Shown one piece after another: positions 1-11,848 of a DNA stretch of 64,000 nucleotides (position 1 is the stretch's first letter; every line of letters begins with the position of its first letter). A program made the position numbers and the translations under genes. The notes beneath the pieces are model-generated. The model was not told the origin of the DNA. It ran no database searches and worked only from the letters and a program-made list of their open reading frames with translations. Source of the stretch: Bombyx mori (taxonomy: Eukaryota; Arthropoda; Insecta; Lepidoptera; Bombycidae); contig NC_085117.1 of NCBI RefSeq assembly GCF_030269925.1, positions 868,001 through 932,000 of the forward strand, given 5' to 3'.

Positions 1-3000
1 CGGAGTTCCTGAGCCGACCGCCCACTTTCAGGATTCCATCTTCGTCAAGGTAAGGATCTAGTGCTTTTAGTTTGCTTGTTCCTTTAACTCTCTTTTTTGT
101 TCTTAACGATTCTATATCTTCTGTAAATTCCTCTTCTTGTGCTCTTTTTATACAAGTTTGCATCGATACATGTAGTTCTTCAGTTGTGATTTTGCTATCT
201 ATTCTGTCCCTTAATGTTTTTTGTTTCAGGAATCTTCGGCAGTATGTGATTGTTCTAAGTAGCTCCAATAGTGTATCAAATTCTTCAAATTGTGTAAATA
301 GTCTCTTCTCTAGTTCATTTTTGTTGTAAGTTATTTTTAAATTTTGTATTCTATTATTTTTCCTCTCAATCTCTGTTTGCATAATGTTTGGTTTAGTGAA
401 CTGTATCTTCGATTGTTGTAACCAGTCTGGCCCATGCCACCATAATTCACACTTTTTCAGATTTTCTACTAACATCCCCCTGGAACCAACATCAGCTGGA
501 TTATCTTGAGTTTGCACGTGATGCCACTGAGTGCAGGATACATTGGTTGTAATCTCAACAACTCTGTTTGCCACAAACACCTTCCAGTTGTTTGGATCTC
601 CAAATAACCACGACAGGACAATGGACGAATCTGTCCAAGCATAAATTTGAGTTGCAGGTATTCTCATTGCTTGACCAACTTGCTTAAGCAATCTTGAGAG
701 TATCAGCGCACCGCAGAGCTCCAATCGAGGTAAGGATATTGTTTTCAACGGGGCCACTCTTGTTCTTGCTGCGATAAGCGTCGTTTTGTTCGTACCGTCT
801 GGGTGAGTCATTCTACAATATACTACAGCGCTATATGCTTGGATGGATGCATCGCTGAATCCATGGAGTTCTATGGACTCTCTTTTGGCGCACGTCGTAC
901 CTACCCATCTTTCTATGTAGATTTCATTCACATGTTCAAGGTCAGATCGCAATGTGATCCACTTGCTGGCTATTTTAGAATTCAATGCCTCGTCCCAGGT
1001 TATCTTTTCAAGCCATAGTTCTTGCATTAATATCTTTGTCAGAACGATGCTGGGCGCAATCCAGCCGAGTGGGTCAAACAACTTTTGGATGTCAGACAGA
1101 ATGCTTCGCTTTGTGATCACTTCATCGATTGGAGGTAAGTTTAAATTGTACTCGAATCTGTCTTTTCCGAAATTCCATTGTACGCCAAGTGCCTTTATTG
1201 TTCCATCAATCTTCAATTCCAGATTAGCATTTGACGATCTATCGCTAGGATCAACTGTTGCCAAGAATTCTCGGCTGTTGGATGACCATTTCTTTAGTTC
1301 GAATCCACCCAAATGAAGAAGTGCTCTAAGATCTTGACTATTTTTTATTGCTTGTTGCAGACTGGCACTTCCAGACATTGCGTCATCAACGTAAAAATCT
1401 TCACGCAATATCTTAGCAGCCTCTGGATACCGGGCGCCTTCATCTTCTGCCAATTTCATAAGGGTTCTTACAGCGAGATAGGGAGCAGAAGCTGTTCCAA
1501 ATGTAACAGTTAACAACCTGTAGTCCTTGACTTCTTCAGTTTGGTCGTTTCTCCACAAAATTCTTTGATAATCTGTGTCTTCTCGGTCAACCCATATCAT
1601 ACGGTACATTTTCTGGATATCAGCAACAAAGCAAACGGCGTGAGTTCTCCACCTCATTATCAGGTTTCTCAGATCGTCTTGCAGTACAGGACCCGTCAAC
1701 AGTTCGTCATTGAGAGAAACACCGTTGGAGCCCTTGCACGAGGCGTCAAATACGACACGAGTCTTCGTGGTTTCTTTATCATTACGGATCACGGCGTGGT
1801 GAGGTAAGTAGACTGATTTATTATTTATTTCTTGTGTAGGTATTTCTTCGATATGTTTTAGATCTATGTAGTCTTCAATTACCTTCTTGTATTCTTGCTT
1901 TAATTCTTTATTTTTGAACCTTCTTTCTAATTGCATTAGTCTCTTCATTGCTATTTCTCTCGTATTTCCTTCTGTTGATTTAGGTTCTTCTGTGTTGAAT
2001 GGTAATTTGACAACATATCTTCCACATTCATCTCGCTTCTGTGTCTTAGTGTATATATCTTCACATAACTGTTCCCTTTGTGTTAGGTTTCTTTTCGTAT
2101 CTTCATCAACTTCCCATATTGTTTTCAGTAAATCTTCTATATCAACTTCTTGTTTCATGACCGTTAAGGATTGCTCATGCTTTCTGACCTTGATGTCAAT
2201 TCCACCCATAAGGATCCATCCCAGGTATGTATCTTGTGCGCATGGTGTACCTGGTGGGCCTTTGATCAACCCCTTCTTCATAATGTTTACATATTCATTG
2301 ACACCCAACAGCAGGTCGATGTTACAGGAGGCTGAAAATGTCTCGTCTGCCAGTTGAATGCCAGCAAGGTGCGGCCAATCTCCTCTTATTATTGTGCCTG
2401 AATGTATGTTAGAGGTCAAGGGCTTCGTCATCACGTAGGCTTTTATAGGTAAAATGAAGTTGTTCCATCGTGATAATACATTTACATTTACTTCATGCCT
2501 GACTCTAACCTTCGTGGACTCCAGTCCAGACACGATAAGATCTACTGATGTCTTGTGTAGTTTCAGGATCTGAGTTGCCTTCTCACTTATAAAACATGCT
2601 TGAGATCCTGAGTCTATCAGCGCCTTCAATGCAGTAGTGTGTCCACGTTCATTCTTTAAAATTACTATTGCAGTAGCTAATAGTGAAATTGTCTGTTTCC
2701 GCCCTGCGTGATAGTGTGACGCAACCATTGCTTGAATTTCCTTTTCTTCTACATTTGCTTGATTGGATGACATCGGTTGATTAGCTACAACATGAGAAGC
2801 CGATGCCTCCCCGTAGTTAGGTAGGTGTAGAAGAGTGTGGTGACGTCTCTTACATACACGGCATGATGTTGGTAAACGGCACCTAAACACCGAATGTCCA
2901 ACCCCGAGGCAGTTGAAACAGAGCTTGTTTGTTTTGACGTGTTCTCTCCGTTCGTTTGGTGACATCTTGGTGAATACGTTACAATGGCATAACGTGTGCG

Positions 3001-3627
3001 CGTCTGTACATAAAGCACAACTTCTTTGCTTTGGTCTTTCCGTGGCTGTAACGTGAAGGACTCGTTCCTTGGCAAACTTCGTAGTAGTGGGGGGGTTGAC
3101 TAATTCCAATGTTCTGAATTTTGCCTCCAAAAACTTGCGCAGATCCCTCCAGGTCGACAAGTCCTGGGAATTCTCTGAGTAGGAATTTTGTTCCCACTCC
3201 TTCTGGGATTCAGGGTCCAACTTCTGTGCAACCAGAAATATGATTACTGGATCCCAAGAATCCGTCGACACCTCCAGATTTTCTAGACTCTGTAATACTT
3301 CGTTGGTGGTGTCGAGTAGATATTTCAATTGGGTTGCGGCTTGGCTGGTACATTTCTTCTGAGAAAAAAGTCGCTTCAACAACGCGTTCACTATTAGACG
3401 CTTGTTCCCATATCGATGGTTCAGCGTTCCCCATGCTTGAATGTAGTTAGCGCTTGTCACTGGAATGTGCTTCAATAAAGTCGCTGCTTCACCTGCCACA
3501 CTGGTTTTTAAGTAATGGAGTTTTTCGACGTCGCTTAGTGTTGTGCAGTTGTGAATGAGTGATGAAAACAAATCTTTAAAACTAGGCCAGAGTTCGTACT
3601 CGCCCGAAAACAGAGGTAAATGTATAG
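1..3627 (-). CDS. BEL/Pao retrotransposon gag-pol, C-terminal gag through RNase H, open at left edge
   Basis: This is the downstream part of a single gag-pol reading frame, read from 3627 towards 1. In order I see a gag core (FSGEYELW motif near 3605), a CCHC zinc knuckle (CFNCLGVGHSVFRC, about 2930-2890), an aspartic protease with DSGS near 2610, a reverse transcriptase with FYVDD near 1400, an RNase H-like stretch (FSDASIQAYSAVVY near 850; WTDSS near 630), and at the very edge the GGRLRN start of the integrase zinc-binding region. This order is that of BEL/Pao (peptidase A17) elements. The frame was open wherever I translated it, but I did not check every codon. Integrase and the 3' LTR lie beyond position 1. 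The 5' part of gag is separated from this block by the P-like insertion at 3636-7776. Element class is secure; the family name is not. Confidence 0.88.
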
Positions 3628-3635
3628 CCGGGAGG
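3628..3635. repeat. 8-bp target-site duplication, left copy
   Basis: CCGGGAGG directly precedes the left terminal inverted repeat of the P-like transposon and is repeated exactly at 7777-7784 after the right one. Eight base pairs is the usual duplication length for the P superfamily. Confidence 0.93.
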
Positions 3636-6600
3636 CACAGATCATAGAAACACAGGAGATATGGCAAGGAGGCGTGGCGCTTGCGAACGCATCTGGCCTC
3701 AAAGCGGCTTGATGCCAGTTTCGGTCATTAGTCGAATGTCAACTTGCGACGTCTTCATTGCTTACGATTTTTAACAAAATGCCGCGTTGTTCAGTGATTG
3801 TTTGCAAAAATAACAGCTGTATTGTGAATTACAAGAAAGATAGCATCTCATTTCACACGTAAGTACTACAATATTATAGTTTATCATATTGAAATTACAG
3901 AATTCATTAAAAAATTTAGAAAAGCGATGATAGATCCCTTTTCATTAGGAACTAAAACCATTGCTTGCTTAGTACAAATGAATCGATGAATCGGCTGCTC
4001 TAATAGCGCAATGGATAATTTTTTTACTGATACTCTCACTCACACGATAGTTTCGTGAAGCGGCCGCTGTCGGCTTTTGTGTGTTAGGGTTGTCTGTTAT
4101 TGTATTGTCTGTATTGTCGATATTTTATACGATCCTATTTAGTACGAATGATTATTTAAGATACAATTAATTATTTAAAAACCCAATTTGTTTCTATTTC
4201 TTGATTACTTCACCTAACTTTTATTGAATCAATAGCTAATGGCAATATAGGTAAATAGTAACTTCAGAAACTGAGCATTAAATAACTGATAAAACGTAAA
4301 ATAAGTGTAGATAATGTGTTGGTTTTTAATATATTGTGGTATTCATGCATCATTCATATAATGATCATCATTTATACCATGCTTTTATTTTAAAACTTTA
4401 GCTATCCGAAAGATCCAAAGATAAAAGAAATGTGGATAAATGCGACAGGAAGGGGTCCAAGCTGGTTCCCAACAAAAAATCACACCATATGCTCGTCCCA
4501 CTTTGAGCCAAAGTGCTTTCAACCATTGAAGAAAGTTCGTCGGCTCTTCGAATGGTCGGTCCCAACATTGAAGTTGCGTATGGTATTGATGAATTATATG
4601 GAACCTTCCACATCCAAAGTGTGCTTTTATTCTGAATTGGATAAAAAGGATCCTAATTTGGTAAGTTAAACTATTTTACAACATCAAAAACTTGTTTCTT
4701 TTTTTTAATATAAATATAAAACAAAGTAAGTTTTTTATATGAGAAATTATATAAATGCGGAATGTTTTCTTAATTACAGACGGTTGCTTTAAAACTTCCA
4801 ACCGGAACCGAATCACAAAATCTCACTTGTGAAAAAAACGATAATTCGGAAAATACTGCTCCAACGTCTACAATATATGGTATCGATACAAACTTTAATG
4901 CTCGACAAAATAGCATTTTGGAACAAGAAAATCTGGAAAAAAATGATCTCATCGAAACACCTAGAAAGCGTAAATTACGCCAATTGATTTTGGTACAAGA
5001 CAGTTTCATAAAAACACAAAAAATGCAAATCAGAAGGCTTCAAAAGAAAACCAGCCGTTATCAGAAAAAAATTGCTAATTTAAAGGACATTTTGAAAAAC
5101 CTTAATGAAAAAAACTTCATTAGTGCTGATCACGTTACGCAATTAGAAAACATTGGAGTAACCGACCTTATCCAGCGTTATGAAAGAAATGTTTCATCGG
5201 GTCAAAGTACTAACCAGAAATATCCGCCTGCTTTAAGAATTTTTGCCACTACTCTTCACTTTTATTCGCCAAAGGCGTACGCGTATGTAAGAAAAAAATT
5301 CCAAACAGCTTTGCCTCATATTCGAACCATAAAAAAGTGGTACCAATCTATCGATGCTCAGCCTGGATTCACGCAAGAATCATTAAAAGCGATAAAACTT
5401 AAAACTGCCTGCACTAAACACAAATTGTTGTGTAATTTAGTTTTAGATGAAATGGCAATCAGACAGCATGTAGAGTGGGATGGAAAACAAATGCACGGGT
5501 ATGTTGATATTTCTAATTCTGCAGAACAAGGGGATTGTTTACCCGAAGCCAAAGAAGTTCTTGTATTTTTAGTTACCGCAATTAATGGGGCTTGGAAAAT
5601 ACCAGTCGGGTATTTTCTCATTGACGGTGTCACAGGAGAACAACGGTCTAATCTTGTCAGACAATGTTTGGAATTATTAGAAGATACAGGTATTCAAGTT
5701 ACCTCGATGACTTTTGACGGCTGTCCAGCCAATATCACCATGGCTAAGAAACTCGGATGTTCTTTTGAAGTTGAAAACTTAAAATCATATTTTGAGCACC
5801 CCGTTACTCGTCAACCTGTACATATTTTTCTCGATCCATGCCACATGCTGAAGCTATTGAGAAATGCTTTTGAATCATATGGATGTTTCATGGATGCTTC
5901 AAATAGGTGTATAAAATGGAGTCATCTAAAAAATCTGTATGACATTCAGGATAAAGAAAAACTGCACTTAGCAAATAAATTACGAAAAAGTCATATCTTT
6001 TTCAAGAACCAAAAAATGAAAGTTCGCTTAGCTTCGCAATTATTTAGCAACAGTGTTGCAGATGCCCTGAATTTTTGTTGTGAACTTCAAATCGCTGGTT
6101 TTGATGATGTAGAAGGCACTGTGGAATATCTAAAAACTATCAACAACTTGTTCGATGTGTTAAATTCAAGGCATATGGCCCAACTCCATTATAAAAAACC
6201 AGTTTGCCCAGGCAACAAAGACAAGGTATTTGAAACTTTAGAAAAGGCGAAACGGTGTCTAACATCTATAAAGCTTTCAGATGGTACAAAAGCTATCATT
6301 ACACCCAGAAAAACCGGTTTTATTGGTTTATTAGTGTGCATAGAAAGCCTCAAGGCCTTGTATATACAACTAATTGAAAAGGACCAAAAACTTAAGTACA
6401 TTCCGGCTTACAAAATCAGCCAAGATCATTTAGAGCTTATGTTTGGACATATACGGTCACATGGTGGATGCAGCACCAACCCAACGGCGCGACAGTTTCA
6501 AGCAATATATAAAAAGCTCTTGGTAAAGTCGGAGCTTAGAGATGTAGACCAGGGAAACTGTATAGCTCTTGAGGAGGTTTCTTTTTTGTCGTGCTCTTCA

Positions 6601-7776
6601 GCTGTCCAAAATATAAATCTGACAATCGAACCATGTAAGTTACACGAAGGTAATGACGAAGACGAGATGAGTTTATTATATGAACAAGCCGTATTTGATG
6701 AGGAAATCAGTATACTTGTACAAGATGTCACAGAATTTAGTAGCCAGGTAGTGTCATACATAGCTGGATTTATAGTTCATCGTTTGCTAAAATTGCTGAA
6801 GTGTGATACATGCTGTAGCGGTTTGATTGCAGATACAATTAATGACAAGCACCTCAAGTTAATAAAATTGAAGGATAAAGGCGGCCTTATATTTCCATCT
6901 AGTGACGTAATAACCATATGTAAACGGATGGAAGTAATAATAAAAACATATATTCTTTCATCTAATACCACGAAAATTTTATCAAAAAATATTAGACAAG
7001 AGCTCATGTCAAAATCTTTATCGCATTTTTTAGGTATGAATCTTTTTGAAAAAATTAATTTTCACCAATTTAATCAATCGCCAATGAATAACCATTTAAT
7101 AATTCTTATAAAAGCCGTAATGGAAAAATATGTAAACATAAGATTACACTACTTAACTAAGAACGCTATACCTAAACTGTCTAAGCGGCAAGTTTTAAAT
7201 AAATATTTACATTTTACTGGTCAATAAAATCCTTAACAATAAAATTCTTGCAGTTTTACTTGTGTTTCTCTTGATTCGAGAAGTTGATATCCTAACTGTT
7301 TCTTGGTAGTTAATATAATTAGTTAATATTCCAATTATGATAAAACTTCGCTTGTATAGAGTACCTACGGTCGAGGGAAACTCCGGTATAGTATTCAAGT
7401 CAATTTATTATTATTATTATAAGTATTATAGTCAATAAAATTTTAGGAGAGAGAGCAGATAATATAGTTAACTGAATTTTAATCGATACTTTTCTATGAT
7501 TATCACTTAACATCACTAGTTGCATAACTTGCACATGTGTGTTTATTCAGAGTCCGTAGCTACAGGTAAATGCGCCGCCCTCTTTTTGCATGTGTTCTAT
7601 TAATGAGTTTATTGGTGTTGCTGTAAGTTTCTTCGTGTGCGGGAGAAATATGAGCTCGTGTGCCGTTCTTACAATTTTTGGTTTTGTGTGAGTGAAGTAA
7701 GTGGGAGAAACGCGGAGACATCTGAACACGAATAATTTTTTGTACAAAGCTAATCTCCTTGTTTCTATGATCTGTG
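3636..7776 (+). mobile_element. P-superfamily (THAP transposase) DNA transposon, apparently complete, inserted in BEL/Pao gag
   Basis: The left end reads CACAGATCATAGAAACA, followed by CAGGAGAT. The right end, read on the minus strand from 7776, begins with the same 17 bases followed by AGGAGAT, so the termini are inverted repeats of about 25 bp with one indel. Both are flanked by CCGGGAGG. Removing 3636-7776 with one copy of the duplication restores a continuous gag frame across the junction (KVNLP then AIHLPLFSGEYELW), which independently fixes both ends. The 4,141-bp element carries one three-exon transposase gene on the plus strand, opposite to its retrotransposon host. About 140 bp precede the ATG and about 550 bp follow the stop. 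The perfect duplication and open transposase suggest a fairly recent insertion. Confidence 0.93.
3779..7227 (+). CDS. P-element-type THAP transposase, three exons, 928 aa
   Basis: Exons 3779-3858, 4402-4660 and 4780-7227 join in frame (80+259+2448 nt) with GT-AG introns. The start ATG is chosen because it opens a THAP zinc finger: MPRCSVIVC supplies the first two cysteines, CSSHF in exon 2 the last Cys and His, and SVPTL matches the AVPTIF-like motif. The first intron splits the THAP domain in phase 2 after FHT. A basic coiled-coil-like stretch follows (about aa 165-215). RNase H-like catalytic candidates are D336 in LDEMAI, D426 in TFDGCPAN, and E665 in HLELMFGHIRSHGG; LDPCHMLKLLRN (D465) is also typical of the P/THAP9 family. 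The C-terminal half has many paired cysteines (CDTCCSG). Length resembles human THAP9 more than Drosophila P transposase. No frameshift or stop was seen, so it may be functional. Expected role: nuclear cut-and-paste transposition of its own element. Confidence 0.9.
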
Positions 7777-7784
7777 CCGGGAGG
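7777..7784. repeat. 8-bp target-site duplication, right copy
   Basis: CCGGGAGG, identical to 3628-3635; it abuts the right terminal inverted repeat of the P-like element and is itself gag coding sequence (minus strand Leu-Pro codons). Confidence 0.93.
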
Positions 7785-8146
7785 TTAACTTTCTTATTTT
7801 GCAGTTCTTCTGGCGGCGGTTGTTTACCTTTGGCAGACTCGAGTGCCGCCAACATGTCTGTCAAGTCTCCCAACATACACAAGTACATATCTTCTTGTAC
7901 AAAAAAATCCTCATTCTCGAAATATGGCAGCAATTCACGCTCCTCACGAGTGGTACAGGTCAATAATTTTTTATGAGCTTCTTTGAAGATCATCCAGTAT
8001 TCTTCAATTGTTTTAATTCTCGTTTGTAAATAGCCCACTTTAGCCAGTCGTTGTTTGGGGCATTTTGATAAATTAATCTGGGTTTTCTTCAATAGTAGGG
8101 CTGTATTTTCTAGTATACTGATTGCTTGTTCGGTTTCCGTGGCCAT
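7777..8146 (-). pseudogene. BEL/Pao gag N-terminus, cut by the P-like insertion
   Basis: Translation starts at the ATG at 8146 (MATETEQAISILENTALLLK) and runs as a charged, helical gag N-terminal region to KKVNLP at about 7780. It then enters the P-like transposon, where the frame continues by chance to a stop at 7547; those last ~75 residues are not gag. The true continuation is at 3627 and below. I call it broken because the insertion separates gag from pol. The start is supported by the absence of an upstream in-frame ATG I could justify and by the typical N-terminal character. Confidence 0.85.
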
Positions 8147-8779
8147 ATTTCACACGTAACAGTCGAAATTCTCACACTAAAACTTGTAAATATTGAAGCG
8201 TCGGCGCGAATATACCTGATTGTCTTTATAATTGCACTAAACTTCAACCCGGCGCTTGTTTATCGCTCAGAAATGCAGTTCTTTGTTCTCCAGGTAGCCG
8301 GTCCTCGATGCAATGTTGAACTTCTGTGCGGCTCGAAGTCGACCATATGGTAAGGTCGTAAGGTTCTGTTTGGCTTGTGCCGGCGGATCAGTTAGAGAAA
8401 CACGTCTTTCCTTCGTAAATGTATATTGACAACTACCGCTTAATCGTAAAGTTAATTGAGACTACGTTTTTAAGTTCAAAATCGCAAAACCAAATCACCA
8501 ATGTCTGTTAAAAAACCGACACAGCTTGGAAAACCACGAATGCAGCGAAAACTTTGCATAATCATTTGCAAATGTCGTCCTACACTTGCGGTGAACTGAA
8601 CAAACTAAACAAATCTCTGTAAAATGATAAACGATGAAACAAGTTGAGAATAATTATTTTTTAATAAAAACAGAAAATTAAGAAAACAGAAAGAAATGGG
8701 TAATATGAAGACAAACGTCAAAAGTGAAGTATATAAAAAAACTACATTAGTTATCAAAATAGCAAAGAGGTCCACAACA
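8147..8779 (-). other. BEL/Pao 5' leader and probable 5' LTR
   Basis: This block lies immediately upstream of the gag start and should contain the primer-binding site and 5' LTR. On the minus strand a possible LTR start is TGTTGTGGACC beginning at 8779. I could not place the LTR end or a primer-binding site, and the 3' LTR is outside the window, so the boundary is tentative. Confidence 0.4.
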
Positions 8780-9131
8780 TGCGGGTTTGCGTATTCGTGC
8801 GAATGTGAGTGACCGGTATAAGAACCAAACTGTCTGGCTATTGGGGTAACATATTTTTATAAATCCCTAAGTAACATATATAAAATTCAGCTTTTATAAT
8901 ATAACATAGCAAGTAAAATTAAAATTTATTAAAGTTTAGGGGTGTCTGGCAGGGGGTAGCAACTGTAAAATGTGTCCGGCAATGGATATCGTGATTTCTA
9001 AAAATATTCTGGAGTAAATAATAAAAAAAATTAACTGTATACTTTAACGAATTTAAAGCACTATTTTATATACCTTTACGGCCTGTTACCTGCCCAAGTA
9101 ACCACCGATCGAAACTATAGTCGCGGGTCGT
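8780..9131. other. AT-rich spacer, no feature seen
   Basis: No coding potential, terminal repeats or RNA structure recognised. Confidence 0.5.
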
Positions 9132-9505
9132 TCTGTTTTTTTTTTTTTTTTTTCCTACCTAAGCTGATACCGCTGATAGCCTTGAGAGGCTATTTCAGCG
9201 GAACCTTAACTATTCGGTGAGCTCACGGGGCTCAAACCTGATGGCGTTGCTAACACGAACCCTAGCGAGAGCCGTGCTTCGCAGAATCTACCACCGGATC
9301 GGAAACGCGACCCACTAAAAAGATCCGGCGAGAAACTCAGTGGGTTGTGTCTGAGGGTTAATTTACTCGTCGAGCCCTTCGTTGCAAGCGACGGGTTCGA
9401 CGAGAACGGTGACCGCTGCTTGAGGTACCTAAAGCACCGTTAGAGGATCGGGAGGATCCGAAATGACGTGTTTGGGGCGACGTCGACTGCTTTCCATTCT
9501 TACCT
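9132..9505 (-). mobile_element. LINE-C 3' fragment, long copy
   Basis: Starts with a T17 tract (the poly(A) tail on the minus strand), then the CCTACCTAAGCTGATA stem region, the AGATCCGGCGAGAAACTCAG core and the GGATCGGGAGGATCC distal part. This is one of the longest LINE-C copies here. The family is a 5'-truncated non-LTR retrotransposon tail; I cannot name it confidently. Confidence 0.8.
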
Positions 9506-9677
9506 GTGTTGGGAGACATACACAGAGAAACTTTCATCTTTTAAAAAATAACGAAGGTCTGGCCGTCGCGGGCTCTTAGGCTATTAGGAGTATTTACGCT
9601 ACCAGATTATAAAACCAGGTGTTACTTCGGAGTACGGCGCCCTGGTACGAGCAAAAAATACTTGCAAGTGTGAAAGT

Positions 9678-9862
9678 TCTTTTTTCCCCTTCCTATGCTG
9701 ATAGCCTTGAGAGGCTATTTCAGCTTCTCCCTAACATGTAGGTGAGCTCACGGGACTCAAACCGGAGTGTTGCTAACACTGCCCTAGCAAGAGCAGTGCT
9801 TCGCAGAATCTACCGCCAGATCGGAAACGCGACCCACTAAGAAGATTCGGCGAGAAACTCAG
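9678..9862 (-). mobile_element. LINE-C 3' fragment
   Basis: Second minus-strand copy within 200 bp of the first, truncated at the GGCGAGAAACTCAG core. Two adjacent copies with different truncation points indicate independent insertions. Confidence 0.75.
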
Positions 9863-9981
9863 AAAAATATTTAGCATGAAAAGGTTCCCAATAAAAATAT
9901 ATTTATTACTTTTCCATACTATCCTGGACAAAATAAGAAATATTTATGATTTAATTTTTATTTTGCGTTTTAACATTTAAA

Positions 9982-11435
9982 CTATATTTGTAACTTTATG
10001 GGCCTATTTATCTTTTCAGCATGTGTGCTTAAATGCCGTTTTATGTATGCATTATGTAAAAATCTCTTGTTACACACTTCACACATGTAAGGTTTTTCTC
10101 CAGTGTGTCTAGTTAGATGCTTCTTTAAGGTGTCCATGCTTGAAAAATTCCTGTGGCACACTTCACAAATGTGAGGCTTTTACGTGGTGTGGGTCCTCAG
10201 ATGTTTTTTTAAATTGTGAATGGTCATAAAGCCTTTGTCACAAACTTCACATACATAAGTTCTTTCACCAGTGTGTATTATTTGATGTTTCTTGAGGCTG
10301 TGTTTTAGCACGAACCTTTTATCACATACTTCACACATGTAAGGTTTTTCTTCAGTGTGTCTAGTTAGATGCTTCTTTAATCTGTTCATCCTTGAAAAAC
10401 TCCTATGGCACACTTCACAAATGTAAGGCTTCTCCATGGTGTGGGTTTCCAGATGTCCCTTTAAATTATTAAGGCTTTTAAAGCCTTTGTCACACACTTC
10501 ACAAACGTACGGTCTTTCTTCAGTATGTGTTACTTGATGATTCTTGAGGCTGTGTTTTAGCATGAACCTTTTATAACATACTTCACACACATAAGGTTTA
10601 TCTCCAGTGTGGGTTCTCAGATGTCTTTTTAAATCATAAAGGCTTTTAAAGCTTTTTTCACACACTTCACAAACATAAGGTCTTACATCACTATGTGTTC
10701 TGTGATGTTTCTTGAGGCTGCATTTTAGCCTATACCTTTTATCACATACTTCACACACATAAGGTTTATCTTCAGTGTGGGTTCTTAAATGCCGTTTCAG
10801 GTATGCTATGTGTGTAAATCTCTTCTTACACACTTCACACATGTAAGGTTTTTCTCCACTATGTCTACTTAAATGCCTCTGTAAGGTCTCCATCCTTAAA
10901 AAAATCTTGTGGCACACTTCACAAATGTAAGGCTTCTCTGTGGCATGGACTCTCTGATGCCTTTTAAAATTACTAATTCTTTTAAAGCCTTTGTCACACA
11001 CTTCACAAACATAAGGTCTTTCACCAGTATGTGTACTTTGATGTACCTTGAGGTGACATTTTAGCACAAACTTTTTATCACATACTTCACACACATAAGG
11101 TCTTTCACCAGTATGTGTTCTTTGATGTACCTTGAGGTGCCATTTTAGCACAAACTTTTTATCACATACTTCACACACATAAGGTTTATTGTCAGTGTGA
11201 GTTCTTAGATGTCTTTTTAACTCTACTGCTTGTGCAAAGCTTTTGTCGCACACTTCACAATTATGGAGTTTTTCGCTGATGATTCTTAGATGCTTTTTTA
11301 AATAAAACATTTGCGTAAAACCTTTTTGGCACACTTCACAAACATAAGGTTTCATTACATTGTGTCGTGTTTTAAATGACTAATACATGTGAAACGTTTT
11401 TGACAAACTCCACATGCGTGAGGTATTTCACTCAT
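9982..11435 (-). pseudogene. Tandem C2H2 zinc-finger gene, 16 fingers, broken by a stop and a probable frameshift
   Basis: The main open segment is 11355 to 10180 (391 aa), with 14 consecutive fingers of the form Y-x-C-E-V-C-(X12)-H-X3-H joined by TGEKP-like linkers. It stops at TAA (10180-10182) exactly in a linker (HTT* then KPHICEVC), yet two more perfect fingers continue in frame to a TAG at 9982-9984; one G-to-T change of a GAA codon explains the stop. On the 5' side another finger-like segment starting MSEIPHACGVC (ATG at 11433-11435) runs into ATGTAATG just before the main ATG, suggesting a small indel. Finger 1 of the main frame lacks its second His. Fingers 5-7, 11-13 and 14-16 resemble one another as blocks, so the array grew by multi-finger duplication. 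No N-terminal effector domain is visible. A truncated but still expressed protein remains possible. Confidence 0.75.
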
Positions 11436-11845
11436 AATTGTAAAATCTCTTTACACATAATATAACAATTATAAAGATTTTTCAATTATTTTTTAAATAA
11501 CTAAATAAAACTAAACCTTTTACCACCTATAAAGGGTCCTTCGTACTTCAGTATGAATTTTCTGACTTACTAAATTACGTAAATTACTTCAAAATTAATG
11601 TGCCGTACTCCTTAAACATACGTTTTTTCCTTGAATTTATTTAATTGATTCGTCCCAAAATTAAAATAGTTCACGAATAATCGATTCGCCCAATGTTGTT
11701 TATTTTTTTTGAAATGAAAATATCATTTTTTTTTTTCCGTAAGGGAATAGAAATAGCACAGAATACAAGCGTCATCGTTCTTAAAAATGGCCGTTTGATT
11801 ACATAATGCAGCTATGATGCAAAAAAACAATCAATGCGTTTTAAC
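11436..11845. other. AT-rich spacer, no feature seen
   Basis: Sequence upstream of the finger array; no 5' exon, promoter motif or repeat that I can support. Confidence 0.45.
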
Positions 11846-11848
11846 TTA

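Noticed and set aside
2785..3434. Minus-strand Met-initiated frames within pol
   Set aside because: Out of frame with the continuous gag-pol reading frame that carries the recognisable motifs.
7547..7776. C-terminal extension of the BEL/Pao gag frame
   Set aside because: This stretch lies inside the P-like transposon 3' region; the continuation is fortuitous.
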